From positions 1-64,000 of the forward strand of contig NZ_JAUYFU010000100.1 in assembly GCF_030689645.1 (NCBI RefSeq): a stretch of DNA of 64,000 bases, read 5' to 3'. The position numbers and the translations under genes were made by a program. Under the pieces are notes generated by a model. It was not told the DNA's origin and made no database searches. It saw only the letters and a program-made list of their open reading frames with translations. Numbering within the stretch: position 1 is the stretch's first letter; every line of letters begins with the position of its first letter. Source of the DNA: Humidesulfovibrio sp. Lineage in GTDB: Bacteria > Desulfobacterota > Desulfovibrionia > Desulfovibrionales > Desulfovibrionaceae. Shown here piece after piece: positions 15,666 to 24,436 of this stretch.

Positions 15666-16751
15666 CTAGAACGTCACTGAAAGGCTGACGGAACCGAACA
15701 TTTGCGGGCTCTTTTGCCCGTCATATTCCTCTGTCCTGTATACATGGGTATAGGTCAGTTTTGTTGCGCCCATGACCAGCCCGACGCCTGCTGAGAGGTC
15801 GGCCACGAAGTGTTTCTTGGTCACGCTTGGGCTGTGCTGCCAGGTATTGCCGTCCAGAAAGATGTTGCGGGCCACGGCGCGGCCTTCCGCACCGGCGAAA
15901 AGGTGCAGCCCGAAGCCGGAGTCCTTGCGCAGGCGCGGGTCATCGGTGTCCGCGGGGGCGCTGACCCCACCGCCGGGGCTGATGAGCGACGTGCCGAAGT
16001 CCCAGGGCAGGTTCAGGCCGAGCCGGGTCTCAAACCCCGCGCTTGCCTGGGTGAGCACGTTGCCCACCGTGGCTCCGAAGCGCGGCAGAAGATCCCAAGC
16101 CACATCGTGGCCCAGGTCGACGCGGGCCGTGCGCAGCGTGCGCTGCCAGGAGAGCATGAGCCCTGGCTCGTCGTGGATCTGGTTTTCCCAGCCGCGCGCG
16201 CGCTTGAAGCCCATGAGGGTGTGGTAGTTGTTCTGCGTCTCGCCCGCCCGGGCAGACGGCCCCACTATTCCAAGAGTCGTCTCGAAGGTGTCCAGCTGCC
16301 GGCTCGTCTTGCCGTGCAGGGCCAGTGAGGCGTAGCTCCAGCCTGCGTAGGGGCGATCCTCGGGCTGGTACTCTGTGGTCGAGGTGTTGCGGGGGGTGTA
16401 CATGTTTTGCCCGGCGGAGAGGGCCACGTTGTACTGCTGGTCCGGGTCGTTAACAAAAGGCAGGGCGGCCAGATATGGCAGCACGAAGTCTGGCAGACGC
16501 TCGTCCTGCGCGTATTTTTTAAGATCCCCCGACACCCAGGATAACTTGATGCCGTTTGTGTAATGTTCGTCCGTGCCGCCGAAGAAGTCGTTCTCCTCGA
16601 TGAGGATGAGGGTGGAGGCGGTTTCGGGGCGGTCCTGGCCCGTTGGTCCGGCGGTTGCGGCCGCCTTTGCCGGCAAGGCGAGGGCCAGCAGTACGGCGGC
16701 GGCGAGGCCGATGCACAGGGCCAGGGCGAGGGAAGGCTTGGGGGAGCGCAT
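15666..16751 (-). CDS. LpxR-like lipid A 3'-O-deacylase (DUF2219 outer-membrane protein)
   Basis: A 361-residue exported outer-membrane protein. After the signal peptide, ENDFFGGTDEHYTNGIKLSW holds the Asn-Asp pair and the following conserved residues of LpxR-type lipid A deacylases, and EDRPYAGWSYASLAL is a second signature. The remainder alternates polar and hydrophobic residues as in a 12-stranded beta barrel and ends in an aromatic C-terminal strand, VSLSVTF. In Salmonella the enzyme removes the 3'-linked acyloxyacyl chain from lipid A. I chose ATG 16751, preceded by AGAGGTG; a GTG at 16766 is possible. Confidence 0.85.
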   Translation of the reverse strand: MRSPKPSLALALCIGLAAAVLLALALPAKAAATAGPTGQDRPETASTLILIEENDFFGGTDEHYTNGIKLSWVSGDLKKYAQDERLPDFVLPYLAALPFVNDPDQQYNVALSAGQNMYTPRNTSTTEYQPEDRPYAGWSYASLALHGKTSRQLDTFETTLGIVGPSARAGETQNNYHTLMGFKRARGWENQIHDEPGLMLSWQRTLRTARVDLGHDVAWDLLPRFGATVGNVLTQASAGFETRLGLNLPWDFGTSLISPGGGVSAPADTDDPRLRKDSGFGLHLFAGAEGRAVARNIFLDGNTWQHSPSVTKKHFVADLSAGVGLVMGATKLTYTHVYRTEEYDGQKSPQMFGSVSLSVTF

Positions 16752-16907
16752 GGGCGGGGTTTGCACCTCTGGCGCGTGCGTGTCAAGGCGCGGGGTGTTT
16801 GAAACAGCAGGGTTTTCGCTTGCATGGCCGCCATGGTCTGCCTATGCTTGCGGCTCATTGTGCCACGTTATTGCCTCAATCTCTCACCCCAACGCGATGG
16901 AGTACTC

Positions 16908-17798
16908 ATGCGCCGAGTCGCCTCGACCATTTTCCGTTGCCTTGCCTGCCAATGCGCTCTTTTGGCCCTGCTGGCCGGGGCCGCTCAGGCCGCGCCCCAG
17001 GAACTCTATGCCAAGTCCGACACTGCGCGGGTGCATTACGTCAATCAAGGCAGCGGTCCAGAAGCTGTGGTGTTCATCCACGGCTGGGGGTGCGACCTGA
17101 CCTTTTGGCAGGCCCAGACAGCCGCCCTGAGCCAGGAGCGCCGGGTTCTGGCGCTGGATCTTCTGGGTTTTGGCAAAAGTGATGCGCCCGGGGTCGAGTA
17201 CACCCAGGATCTGCTGGCCAAGAGCCTCGCTGCGGTCCTTGATGCTGCGGGCGTTCAGCGGGCGGTGCTTGTGGCGCACAGCATGGGGTTGAGCGTGGCC
17301 AAGCGATATATCGACACCCATCCTGACCGCGTGGCGGGGCTGTTCATTGTTGATGGCGCGTACGTGAATCTGCCCAAGGACGAGGCCCAGGTGCAGGTTT
17401 TCCGTGAGATGCTTGCCAAGCCGGAGACAGGCACCCCGAAGGGCTGGCGGCATTTCGTGGCGGGCTTCGTTGGCCCCATGCTCACCCCGTCTACTTCGAT
17501 CCAGGCGCGGGAGAAGATCCTCAGCGCCATGCAGGGCGCCCCCATCCATGTGGCGAAAAGCTCCATGTTGCATTTCATGGAGCCGGGAGGCTGGAGCAGC
17601 GCCACGGCCACTGTGCCTGTGCGAGCCGTGTACGCGGCAGGGCCGTCCGAGGGGCGGGACGTGCGAGGCTATCTCTCCACGGTATTTCCGGGGATGGCGT
17701 ACGAGGAATGGGACAATACCGGGCATTTCATCATGTTCGATCAATCCGAGCGCTTGAGCGCCGCCATCGCCTTGTTCGCGGCCCAGGTGCTCCAATAG
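16908..17798 (+). CDS. Exported alpha/beta hydrolase
   Basis: A 296-residue alpha/beta-fold hydrolase with an N-terminal signal peptide that ends near AGAAQA (residues 20-27). The oxyanion motif is FIHGWGCD, the nucleophile elbow is VAHSMG, and the catalytic His lies in GHFIMFD; the acid is probably the Asp in AGPSEGRDVRG or nearby. It should act as an esterase or lipase-like enzyme in the periplasm; substrate unknown. The ATG at 16908 is preferred to 16824 because it gives a proper signal peptide. The next gene, a lipoprotein, follows after 80 bases. Confidence 0.85.
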   Translation: MRRVASTIFRCLACQCALLALLAGAAQAAPQELYAKSDTARVHYVNQGSGPEAVVFIHGWGCDLTFWQAQTAALSQERRVLALDLLGFGKSDAPGVEYTQDLLAKSLAAVLDAAGVQRAVLVAHSMGLSVAKRYIDTHPDRVAGLFIVDGAYVNLPKDEAQVQVFREMLAKPETGTPKGWRHFVAGFVGPMLTPSTSIQAREKILSAMQGAPIHVAKSSMLHFMEPGGWSSATATVPVRAVYAAGPSEGRDVRGYLSTVFPGMAYEEWDNTGHFIMFDQSERLSAAIALFAAQVLQ

Positions 17799-17878
17799 CG
17801 GTCATTTCTTCCTCTGGCATGATGGCTGCTAAGCATGGGGTAGGCACCCTTTCACCATAACGGCGGAGGTTCCCCCCC

Positions 17879-18295
17879 ATGGGTTTGCGGTATTGTTTGT
17901 GTTCGATGGGCCTGCTGTTGGGCCTGCTGTTGGCTGGCTGTGCCGATCCTGGCTTGGATCGCGTGGACGTGACCTGGGAGACGGACCCGCCGCCGCGTTG
18001 GGGCTTGTTCCCTGGCTATCGGCAGGAAATTCCCTGTCCCAAGGGCGCTATCTACCGCGTGGACGTGTTTTCCAAGGGCAAGGCCTTCACCGGCGGCACC
18101 GTGAGCGATGCGGGTTATGCTCTGCTTTTCCAGCCCACGGCGGGCGCCAGGGACATCGAAGCTGAGCGGGATGGCCGCGAGCGCATGGCCATCTACGCCA
18201 TCTTGCGCGACGAAAACGGCAAGAGTCGCCGACTGCTGGCCCTGCGCATAGAGCGAAAGGCCGATACCATGGTGTTCGAGTTTCCCAAGAAGTAG
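17879..18295 (+). CDS. Hypothetical lipoprotein
   Basis: A 138-residue protein with a short signal peptide and a clear lipobox LLAGC at residues 17-21, so the mature protein would start at Cys21. The mature part carries GAIYRVDVFSKGKAFTGGTV and a charged C-terminal half with alternating strands; I recognise no family. No sorting Asp at position +2 is present (the next residue is Ala), consistent with an outer-membrane lipoprotein. It lies between the exported hydrolase and the sulfite reductase gene, with 178 non-coding bases following. Confidence 0.65.
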   Translation: MGLRYCLCSMGLLLGLLLAGCADPGLDRVDVTWETDPPPRWGLFPGYRQEIPCPKGAIYRVDVFSKGKAFTGGTVSDAGYALLFQPTAGARDIEAERDGRERMAIYAILRDENGKSRRLLALRIERKADTMVFEFPKK

Positions 18296-18473
18296 CGCCG
18301 CGTTTGCAAAGAAGTCCCTGCAGGGCCTGCGGATCGTCTCCGTTGGCCCTGTTTTTGTTCCGTGGTCGTGTGGCGAAGATGGCCTGGCGCGCCTGACGCA
18401 AGTCAAGGAGCGCCGTCGAAGTTCGTGGCACTGTTGGGCACGTTCCTCCGCAACCTCAGCCTGGGAGTTCTGC

Positions 18474-19190
18474 ATGCGTCCCATCGCAACCAATAATCCG
18501 GTCAGCGCTCCGGCAGAAGACGTCTGCCCTCTGGTCGAGACCTGTCGCGTGGTGCCTCATCTGCCCTCTGGCGTGGTCACGGCCAGCCAGTTGGAGGCCT
18601 TGGCGCAGGCACTGCGCCGATATGCCATTCCATTCGCCAAGCTCACCACCGGGCAGCGCATTGCGCTCATGGGCGTGAGAGGCGAGGATCTGCCGGACCT
18701 GCTGTCCGACCTTGGGGCGGCGGGCCTCGGTGTAGAGCCGGAGGCATCCCACGGTGGGGGCTTCGTGCAGGCATGCCCAGGCAGTGTTGGCTGCAAAAAC
18801 GGCACGCAGGATACCATCGCCATGGGTCTGCGGGTGGAGGCGCTGCTGGTCGGTCTGGCGGCCTTGGGCCTGACGCTGCCCGCCAAGGTGCGGGTGGGCG
18901 TTTCCGGCTGTCCCCGGTGTTGCGCAGAGTCCTACGTGCGCGACGTCGGCCTGGTGGGGCGCAAGGACGGCTGGACCGTGATTTTTGGCGGCAACGCCGG
19001 GGCCAAACCACGCGCAGGGGATGAACTGGCCTCCGGGCTGCACGCGGATGCGGCGTTGGATCTGGTGCGGCGGTTGCTGGAGCATTATGGCGCAGGGGCG
19101 CGCAAGCACCAGCGCACGGCGCGGTTTGTGGAAGCGGCTGGCATCGGGAGCGTGCGAGAGGCGCTTGGCTTGAATTACAACCACGCTTGA
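18474..19190 (+). CDS. Assimilatory-type low-spin sulfite reductase (short siroheme/4Fe-4S protein)
   Basis: A 238-residue protein with one ferredoxin-like domain (about residues 25-85) and one siroheme/4Fe-4S domain. The cluster ligands are visible as CPGSVGC (Cys-x5-Cys) and SGCPRCCAE (Cys-x3-Cys). This half-size layout, a single repeat rather than two, matches the small low-spin sulfite reductase described from Desulfovibrio vulgaris. It would reduce sulfite, or possibly nitrite, with six electrons; the in vivo role in Desulfovibrio is not settled. No electron-transfer partner is adjacent. It is a useful pointer to the organism group. Confidence 0.85.
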   Translation: MRPIATNNPVSAPAEDVCPLVETCRVVPHLPSGVVTASQLEALAQALRRYAIPFAKLTTGQRIALMGVRGEDLPDLLSDLGAAGLGVEPEASHGGGFVQACPGSVGCKNGTQDTIAMGLRVEALLVGLAALGLTLPAKVRVGVSGCPRCCAESYVRDVGLVGRKDGWTVIFGGNAGAKPRAGDELASGLHADAALDLVRRLLEHYGAGARKHQRTARFVEAAGIGSVREALGLNYNHA

Positions 19191-19261
19191 TTTCAGCGGC
19201 GCTTCTGCTATTTGCTGATAAGGTGTTCCTGGTGCCCCCGCCGGAATCGAGGAGGCCTTGC

Positions 19262-20737
19262 ATGCGCCATTCACCTGTGTTTCGACTCAATGCGTTTCGT
19301 TTCGAGCTGGGCGGCCACCTCCTGTCGCGTCTTGCAATGCTGTTCTTGCTTGCTCTGGTTCTCTGCGCCTGCGCTGGCGCCAAGTACACAGACCAGCCCA
19401 CCATGGCTGTTGACCTTACCCAGGGCGAGATGCGGGGGCAGGTTGCGGGCACGCGCGTATTGGCCAAGGCTGATGAGTGGCGTAATTCCGGGGTGCTGGT
19501 GCGCAAGGGGGGGGCATATTCCATCACGGCAGCCGGGCGTTGGAATGTGTGGGGCACCTGCCCATGGACCGACGCTGATGGGCTGAACATGTACGGTCCG
19601 CTCTGCATCGACTGGGGCAACGCCTATCTCAAGGGATGGAGCCACGCTGCGCTCATCGCCAAGATCGGGGAGAACGGCACGGCCTTCGGGGTGGGCAAAA
19701 GCCTGCGCTTCACCGCCGCAGACGACGGACTGCTGTACTTCATCATCAACGACACCCCAGGGCATTTTTGGGACAACAATGGGTATGTCGATGTGAACAT
19801 CTCGCTGGTAGGAGGTGGGGCCCTGGCCCAGTCGCCTGCGCCTCCGGGGCCGTCTGTGCCGCCTGCTCCAATTCAAGCCAAGAAGAAGGCCAGTGCGGCC
19901 CTGCCCTCTGCGACGGCTGTGCCAATCCCGGCCCCCGCGCCGCCTCCTGTGTTCGTGGAGCAGGCAGCGCCTGAACCAGCGCCGCCCGAGCCTGCACCGT
20001 TGCCGCAGGTCGTGTCCCAACCGCCGCCACAGGCTCAGCCAATGGCCCAACCCTTTGGCAGGCGCACCGCACTGGTCATCGGAAACGGGGCGTATCCTAG
20101 CGCGCCCCTGCGCAACCCGGTGAACGACGCCCGCGACATGGCAAGCGTTCTACGCAGTCTGGGCTTCGAGGTCATCGTGCGTGAAAACGCCACTCTGCGG
20201 CAGATGGAGGACGCTGTGGATGAACTCTGGAAGCGGCTCAGGAACGGCGGCGCTGGTCTGTTCTTTTTTGCTGGGCACGGGCTGCAAGTTGCAGGGCGCA
20301 ACTATTTGGTGCCAGTGGACGCGCGCCTGACTGTGGAGCAGGACGTGAAGTACCGCTGCATGGACGCCGGGTTGGTGCTGGGCCGCATGGAGAACGCTGG
20401 AAACGGCTTGAACATAGTCATCCTCGACGCTTGCCGCAACAACCCCTATGCGCGTAGCTTCCGGTCCACCACCGAGGGCCTGGCCAAGATGGACGCGCCC
20501 AAGGGGTCGCTGGTGGCGTACGCAACGGCCCCAGACTCCATTGCAGCAGACGGTACAGGCAAGAACGGTATCTACACCGGGGAGCTGCTCAAGAATTTGC
20601 GCACCCCGGGCATCAGCGTCGAAGAACTGTTCAAGCGGGTGCGCGTAGGCGTGCTGCGGGAGACGGGGGAAAAGCAGGTGCCGTGGGAGTCTTCGTCGCT
20701 TACAGGGTACTTCATGTTCAACGCAGGCGGGCGTTGA
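19262..20737 (+). CDS. Caspase-like (C14) lipoprotein with N-terminal PA-IL-like domain
   Basis: A 491-residue exported protein. A signal peptide ends in LVLCAC, a probable lipobox. Residues about 40-185 resemble a PA-IL/LecA-like beta-sandwich (WRNSGVLVRKGGAYSITAAG, then DDGLLYFIINDTPGHFWDNN). A Pro/Ala-rich linker covers about residues 188-265. The C-terminal 225 residues are a caspase p20-type peptidase with the catalytic dyad His339 in FFFAGHGLQ and Cys391 in ILDACRNNPY. It would act at the cell envelope, cutting after basic residues as known orthocaspases do. The start at 19262 gives the signal peptide; the 19187 start overlaps the sulfite reductase gene. Confidence 0.82.
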   Translation: MRHSPVFRLNAFRFELGGHLLSRLAMLFLLALVLCACAGAKYTDQPTMAVDLTQGEMRGQVAGTRVLAKADEWRNSGVLVRKGGAYSITAAGRWNVWGTCPWTDADGLNMYGPLCIDWGNAYLKGWSHAALIAKIGENGTAFGVGKSLRFTAADDGLLYFIINDTPGHFWDNNGYVDVNISLVGGGALAQSPAPPGPSVPPAPIQAKKKASAALPSATAVPIPAPAPPPVFVEQAAPEPAPPEPAPLPQVVSQPPPQAQPMAQPFGRRTALVIGNGAYPSAPLRNPVNDARDMASVLRSLGFEVIVRENATLRQMEDAVDELWKRLRNGGAGLFFFAGHGLQVAGRNYLVPVDARLTVEQDVKYRCMDAGLVLGRMENAGNGLNIVILDACRNNPYARSFRSTTEGLAKMDAPKGSLVAYATAPDSIAADGTGKNGIYTGELLKNLRTPGISVEELFKRVRVGVLRETGEKQVPWESSSLTGYFMFNAGGR

Positions 20738-20804
20738 GGCTGATTGTCTGTCCCGGCTCTTTTGGCTAGAATAAGCCTTATAATCATCCGCCGGAGGAGA
20801 ATCC

Positions 20805-21221
20805 ATGTCCCGCACCACACGTATTTTGCTCAGTCTTAACCTCGTTGCCGCCCTTTCAGGCTGTGCGGTTGCCCAGAAAGTTCCTGTGAGCACCGATCCC
20901 AGCGGGGCCGTGGTCTACCTGGATGGGAACAAGGTCTGCGAGGCCACCCCATGCAGCGTGGAGATGCTGAATGACAAGAGTCACCTGCTGACCATCGTCA
21001 AGGACGGATACCGCCAGAAGGATATCCAGGTGCGGCCAGTGCAGAACAGCGGCGGCGGTAAAGCCCTGTCGCCGGACATCGTCACCGTGCGTTTGCGCAC
21101 GCCCGACCAGCCGGACATAAGCGATAAGGATAGCGCCGTGGGAACCGCCATTGAGCTCGGCACCGAAGTGTTGCAGCGAGTTCTCAAGGATTCGGGCCTG
21201 GGCTCTGGTTCCGGCAAATAG
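20805..21221 (+). CDS. PEGA-domain lipoprotein
   Basis: A 138-residue lipoprotein. The lipobox is ALSGC (residues 16-20). Residues about 28-100 form a PEGA-like domain: VPVSTDPSGAVVYLDGNKVC, CSVEMLNDKSHLLTIVKDGY. Such domains sit in envelope proteins and are thought to bind surface polymers. TATAAT at 20779-20784 may be a -10 box, but no good -35 box precedes it. It follows the caspase-like gene by 67 bases and ends at the bidirectional terminator at 21237-21274. Confidence 0.78.
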   Translation: MSRTTRILLSLNLVAALSGCAVAQKVPVSTDPSGAVVYLDGNKVCEATPCSVEMLNDKSHLLTIVKDGYRQKDIQVRPVQNSGGGKALSPDIVTVRLRTPDQPDISDKDSAVGTAIELGTEVLQRVLKDSGLGSGSGK

Positions 21222-21236
21222 CCTGCGGCCAAAAGA

Positions 21237-21274
21237 AAGCGGCCCGGCTCCCTGCGAGGGGAACCGGGCCGCTT
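21237..21274. terminator. Bidirectional rho-independent terminator
   Basis: AAGCGGCCCGG (21237-21247) pairs perfectly with CCGGGCCGCTT (21264-21274). TTGTTG follows on the plus strand and TTTCTTTT on the minus strand, so it ends both the PEGA gene and the convergent ndvB-like gene. Confidence 0.85.
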
Positions 21275-21298
21275 GTTGTATAACTGAAGGGGGAGAGG

Positions 21299-23983
21299 CT
21301 AGACCTTATCCTTGCGCTCAGCCTTAAGCGGCACAGAGGCGACGCTCATGGTCGCGCCCAGGCCGACGGGAGCTGCGGCGATCTGACAGGTGTTCTGGCA
21401 GGCCGTGCGGCGGCTCACGCCGGGCACGAGGTTCGGCATCACCGACAGGAGCGAGAGGCACAGAGCGGCCAGGTACGGCGTGGACTGCACCAGGAGGATC
21501 AGCGCCCAGGTGACGATGTCCGGGTTCTCCGTGCCATACCGGGCGATGACGCCGGCAGCGGCCACCCAGAGGGTGCACAGCACGAAGAGCTCCTCGCGGG
21601 CCATCATGAGGCCGCGCACCACTGCGCAGCGCTCCTCGCACTTGGGCGTGCGCAGGAAGGGCTTGTTCTTGGTGGTCAGGCCCTGGAAGATGGCCTTGGC
21701 AATGGTGTGCGTCAGCGCCAGGCCCGCAATGGCCGCGCCGATGCGCTCCCACAGGCCGCAGCGGACGCGGGTCTTGTACAGCCACATGAAGTGGAACAGC
21801 TTGAACAGGAACGCTCCCAGGGGCGGCAGCAGGAAGATGCTCAAAGGCGTGCCGAAGTAGCGCGGCAGGGCCAGCATGCCAAGGGACCAGAACAGGCTGA
21901 CGATGAGCACGGCGATCTGGGTGGCGTCTGCGAACCAAGGCAGCCAGCCAGCGATGAAGTGGTACTTCTGGCCGTTGTCCAGGCTGCTGGTCTTGTTCCA
22001 GGGCAGCAGCATGCGCCAGTGGCGCTTCAGGATCTGCACAGCGCCGTAGGCCCAGCGGAAGCGCTGGCCCTTGAAGCCCGCGTAGCTGTCCGGGGTCAGG
22101 CCCTGCCCGAAGCTCTCGGGCACGTATACGGCCTGGTAGCCGCGCTCGAACACGCGCAGGCCCAGTTCCGCGTCTTCGCAGATGCACCATTCGCCCCAGC
22201 CGCCAACCTCTTCCATGACCGCCTTGCGGATCATGGTCATGGTGCCGTGCTGGATGATGGCGTTGCGCTCGTTTCTGTGCACCATGCCGATGCGGAAGAA
22301 GCCGTCGTATTCCCAGGCGCACACGGTTTTGTACGGGTCGCCTTCCCACTCGCGGTGGTCCTGCGGCGACTGCACGATGGCCACGTCCGGCTTGTCGAAG
22401 TACGGGGTGAGGGAGCGCAGCCAACTGGCGCGCACCTGGTAGTCGGAATCCACCACGGCGATGATGCGCGAGTCTGCCGAGGTATTCTGGAGAGCGAAGT
22501 TCAGGGCGCCAGCCTTGTAGCCTGGCCATTCCTCCAGGTGGAAGAAGCGGAAGCGCTCGCCCAGCTTGGCGCAGTGTTCCTCAAGGGGCTGCCACAGGGC
22601 AGGGTCGTGGGTGTTGTTGTCAACCACGATGACTTCATAGTCAGGGTAGTCCAGCGCAGCCAGGGAATTCAGGGTGGCGATGACCATGGCGGGCGGCTCT
22701 TTGCAGCAGGCCAGGTGGATGGACACCTTCTGCAGACCCTCGTCCGCATCATGGCGCAGGGGGTAGAAGCGGCGCTTCAAACCTTCGGGCCAGAGCATTT
22801 CGCTCATTTCAAAGCCGTTGATGAGCACCACGGCGAGCAGGCCGATCTGCATGGGCAAGAGGAAAGCCCAGGCCGCGGTTTCTGCGGGCAGGAATTCGAT
22901 GGTGATGGGCGTAAAGGCTATCCACACGAGGGAGCTGGTGACGGTCTGCAAAAGCAGGCAGAAGAACAGCTTGCCCTGGAAGGGCTGGTCCTTGCGGCGG
23001 TACAGGAAGTACAGCATGGGGATGAGGCAGAGCAGGGACACGCCATACTGCACGGGCCACAGGCTGTCCTCAAGGATGGTGCCAACCAGCGGGATCTTGT
23101 TCTCGCGGTCAACGGTCCAGATGCCCCAGTGCGCGCCCACGACGCCTTCCAGGGGGCGCTTCCAGGGCTGGTCAAAGGCTTCCATGATGCAGTAGTCGAT
23201 GTTCTGCTGCGCCGCCAGATTCATGAACTGGCGCAGGAACTTGGCTTCGTTGGCGATGCTGGCCTTGGCCTTGCCCCAGCGTTCGCCGTTGCTGGGCCAG
23301 CCGATTTCGGCCACCAGCACGTGCTTGCCCGGGAAGCGCTTCACCACCTGATGGTAGCGTTGCATGCTCCACTCAATGGCCTTCTCTTCCGGCACACGCT
23401 CCCAGTAAGGCAGAATGTGGATGGCGATGAAGTCTACGTTGTCGGCCAGTTCAGGATTGTTGATCCACACGTGCCAGGGCTCGGCGGTGCTCACCTGGAC
23501 GTGCGGGGCGGCCTCTTTCACGCGCTTGATGTATTCGGACAGCTGGGCGGGTTTGAAATCGCCGCGCAGTATGGCCTCGTTGCCCACGATGGCGCTTGTG
23601 ATGTTCTTGTGCTCGTGCAGGTTCTTGATGAGGCCGGCCATTTCCGTCTCATTGCGCTTGAGGCGCTTGTCGAGCCACGCGCCGGCGATGACGGGGATCC
23701 CGTGCTTGTCGGCGAAGGCGGGGATGGCCTCCATGCCTTCCATGGACGAGTAGGTGCGGATGGCGCCCACCTTGCCCTTGAGGAAGACGACGTCTTCTTC
23801 AATCTGCGCGGCGGTGGGGAACTTGTTGACCAGCGGATCCTGATTGGCCCGGTATGGGCTGAAGGAAACGGCCTTGATCTGGCCGGTAAAGTCGAGCTGC
23901 GGTTCAGCCGGGCGGTTGAACCAAGCCCACAGGCCAAAGTTGACCGCCATGACGATGAGCACGATAAGTGCGTTCTTGCGCAT
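21299..23983 (-). CDS. ndvB: NdvB-like beta-glucan synthase (GH17 domain fused to GT2 glycosyltransferase)
   Basis: An 894-residue inner-membrane protein. After one membrane helix, residues about 30-330 form a periplasmic GH17 glucanase/transglucosylase domain; the acid/base Glu is in SAIVGNEAIL and the nucleophile Glu in LVAEIGWPSNGE. Several membrane helices follow (about residues 345-440), then a GT2 synthase domain with VDNNTHD, VVDSDYQ (DxD), CEDAELGLR and a QxxRW-type QRFRWAYGA, and further C-terminal helices. This GH17-GT2 order matches Pseudomonas aeruginosa NdvB, which makes periplasmic cyclic beta-(1,3) glucans linked to biofilm antibiotic tolerance. A sigma-54 promoter match lies about 260 bases upstream. 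Confidence 0.85.
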   Translation of the reverse strand: MRKNALIVLIVMAVNFGLWAWFNRPAEPQLDFTGQIKAVSFSPYRANQDPLVNKFPTAAQIEEDVVFLKGKVGAIRTYSSMEGMEAIPAFADKHGIPVIAGAWLDKRLKRNETEMAGLIKNLHEHKNITSAIVGNEAILRGDFKPAQLSEYIKRVKEAAPHVQVSTAEPWHVWINNPELADNVDFIAIHILPYWERVPEEKAIEWSMQRYHQVVKRFPGKHVLVAEIGWPSNGERWGKAKASIANEAKFLRQFMNLAAQQNIDYCIMEAFDQPWKRPLEGVVGAHWGIWTVDRENKIPLVGTILEDSLWPVQYGVSLLCLIPMLYFLYRRKDQPFQGKLFFCLLLQTVTSSLVWIAFTPITIEFLPAETAAWAFLLPMQIGLLAVVLINGFEMSEMLWPEGLKRRFYPLRHDADEGLQKVSIHLACCKEPPAMVIATLNSLAALDYPDYEVIVVDNNTHDPALWQPLEEHCAKLGERFRFFHLEEWPGYKAGALNFALQNTSADSRIIAVVDSDYQVRASWLRSLTPYFDKPDVAIVQSPQDHREWEGDPYKTVCAWEYDGFFRIGMVHRNERNAIIQHGTMTMIRKAVMEEVGGWGEWCICEDAELGLRVFERGYQAVYVPESFGQGLTPDSYAGFKGQRFRWAYGAVQILKRHWRMLLPWNKTSSLDNGQKYHFIAGWLPWFADATQIAVLIVSLFWSLGMLALPRYFGTPLSIFLLPPLGAFLFKLFHFMWLYKTRVRCGLWERIGAAIAGLALTHTIAKAIFQGLTTKNKPFLRTPKCEERCAVVRGLMMAREELFVLCTLWVAAAGVIARYGTENPDIVTWALILLVQSTPYLAALCLSLLSVMPNLVPGVSRRTACQNTCQIAAAPVGLGATMSVASVPLKAERKDKV

Positions 23984-24436
23984 AGTGCCGCCCACTCCAG
24001 GCGTGTGATCGTTTACAATGTCTGCCGCGTGCGCGGCCCTGAACATCCCAGAATCCCTTCCATAAAAACAGCGGCACTGGGCCGCCTCAAGCTGCGCTTG
24101 TCCGATGCGGGGTTGCCCTTACGCCATCTGGAGTTATGGGGCAACCGCCCTTGGTCCGATGGGCATGCGCTTTTGGCCAAAGTGTACCATTTGTGCGCAC
24201 TCAGAGCATTTCATCTACCCGCGTCAACGCGTTTGAATCAATTAAAGCAAGGGCCGTGCCATGGCTCAACTGCCTATATTAAAAGTGGATATAAAAAACA
24301 TTGCCAGCGCAGAACCTTTTTCGTGTGAAATATTTGCGCACTTGGCGACATGGATGGAGCTGGCGCCTGCGCGGTGGGACCCCAGCCGCTTCCCTCCTGT
24401 GGTAAAATGGTGCAGAACGGGCTTTCGGAGGCAGAT
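23984..24436. other. 453-base divergent intergenic region
   Basis: This gap separates the ndvB-like gene from the plus-strand membrane protein gene. It is more AT-rich than its surroundings between about 24180 and 24345. It holds the sigma-54 promoter match at 24246-24261 and the imperfect dyad at 24323-24341. No small gene was found in it. Confidence 0.5.
24246..24261 (-). promoter_or_regulatory. Sigma-54 (-24/-12) promoter upstream of ndvB-like gene
   Basis: On the minus strand TGGCACGGCCCTTGCT matches the RpoN consensus TGGCACG-N4-TTGCW at every defined base. Transcription would start near 24235 and read into the ndvB-like gene through a leader of about 250 bases. An imperfect dyad at 24323-24341 (GTGTGAAATATTTGCGCAC), about 70 bases upstream, could be an activator site. 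Confidence 0.7.
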
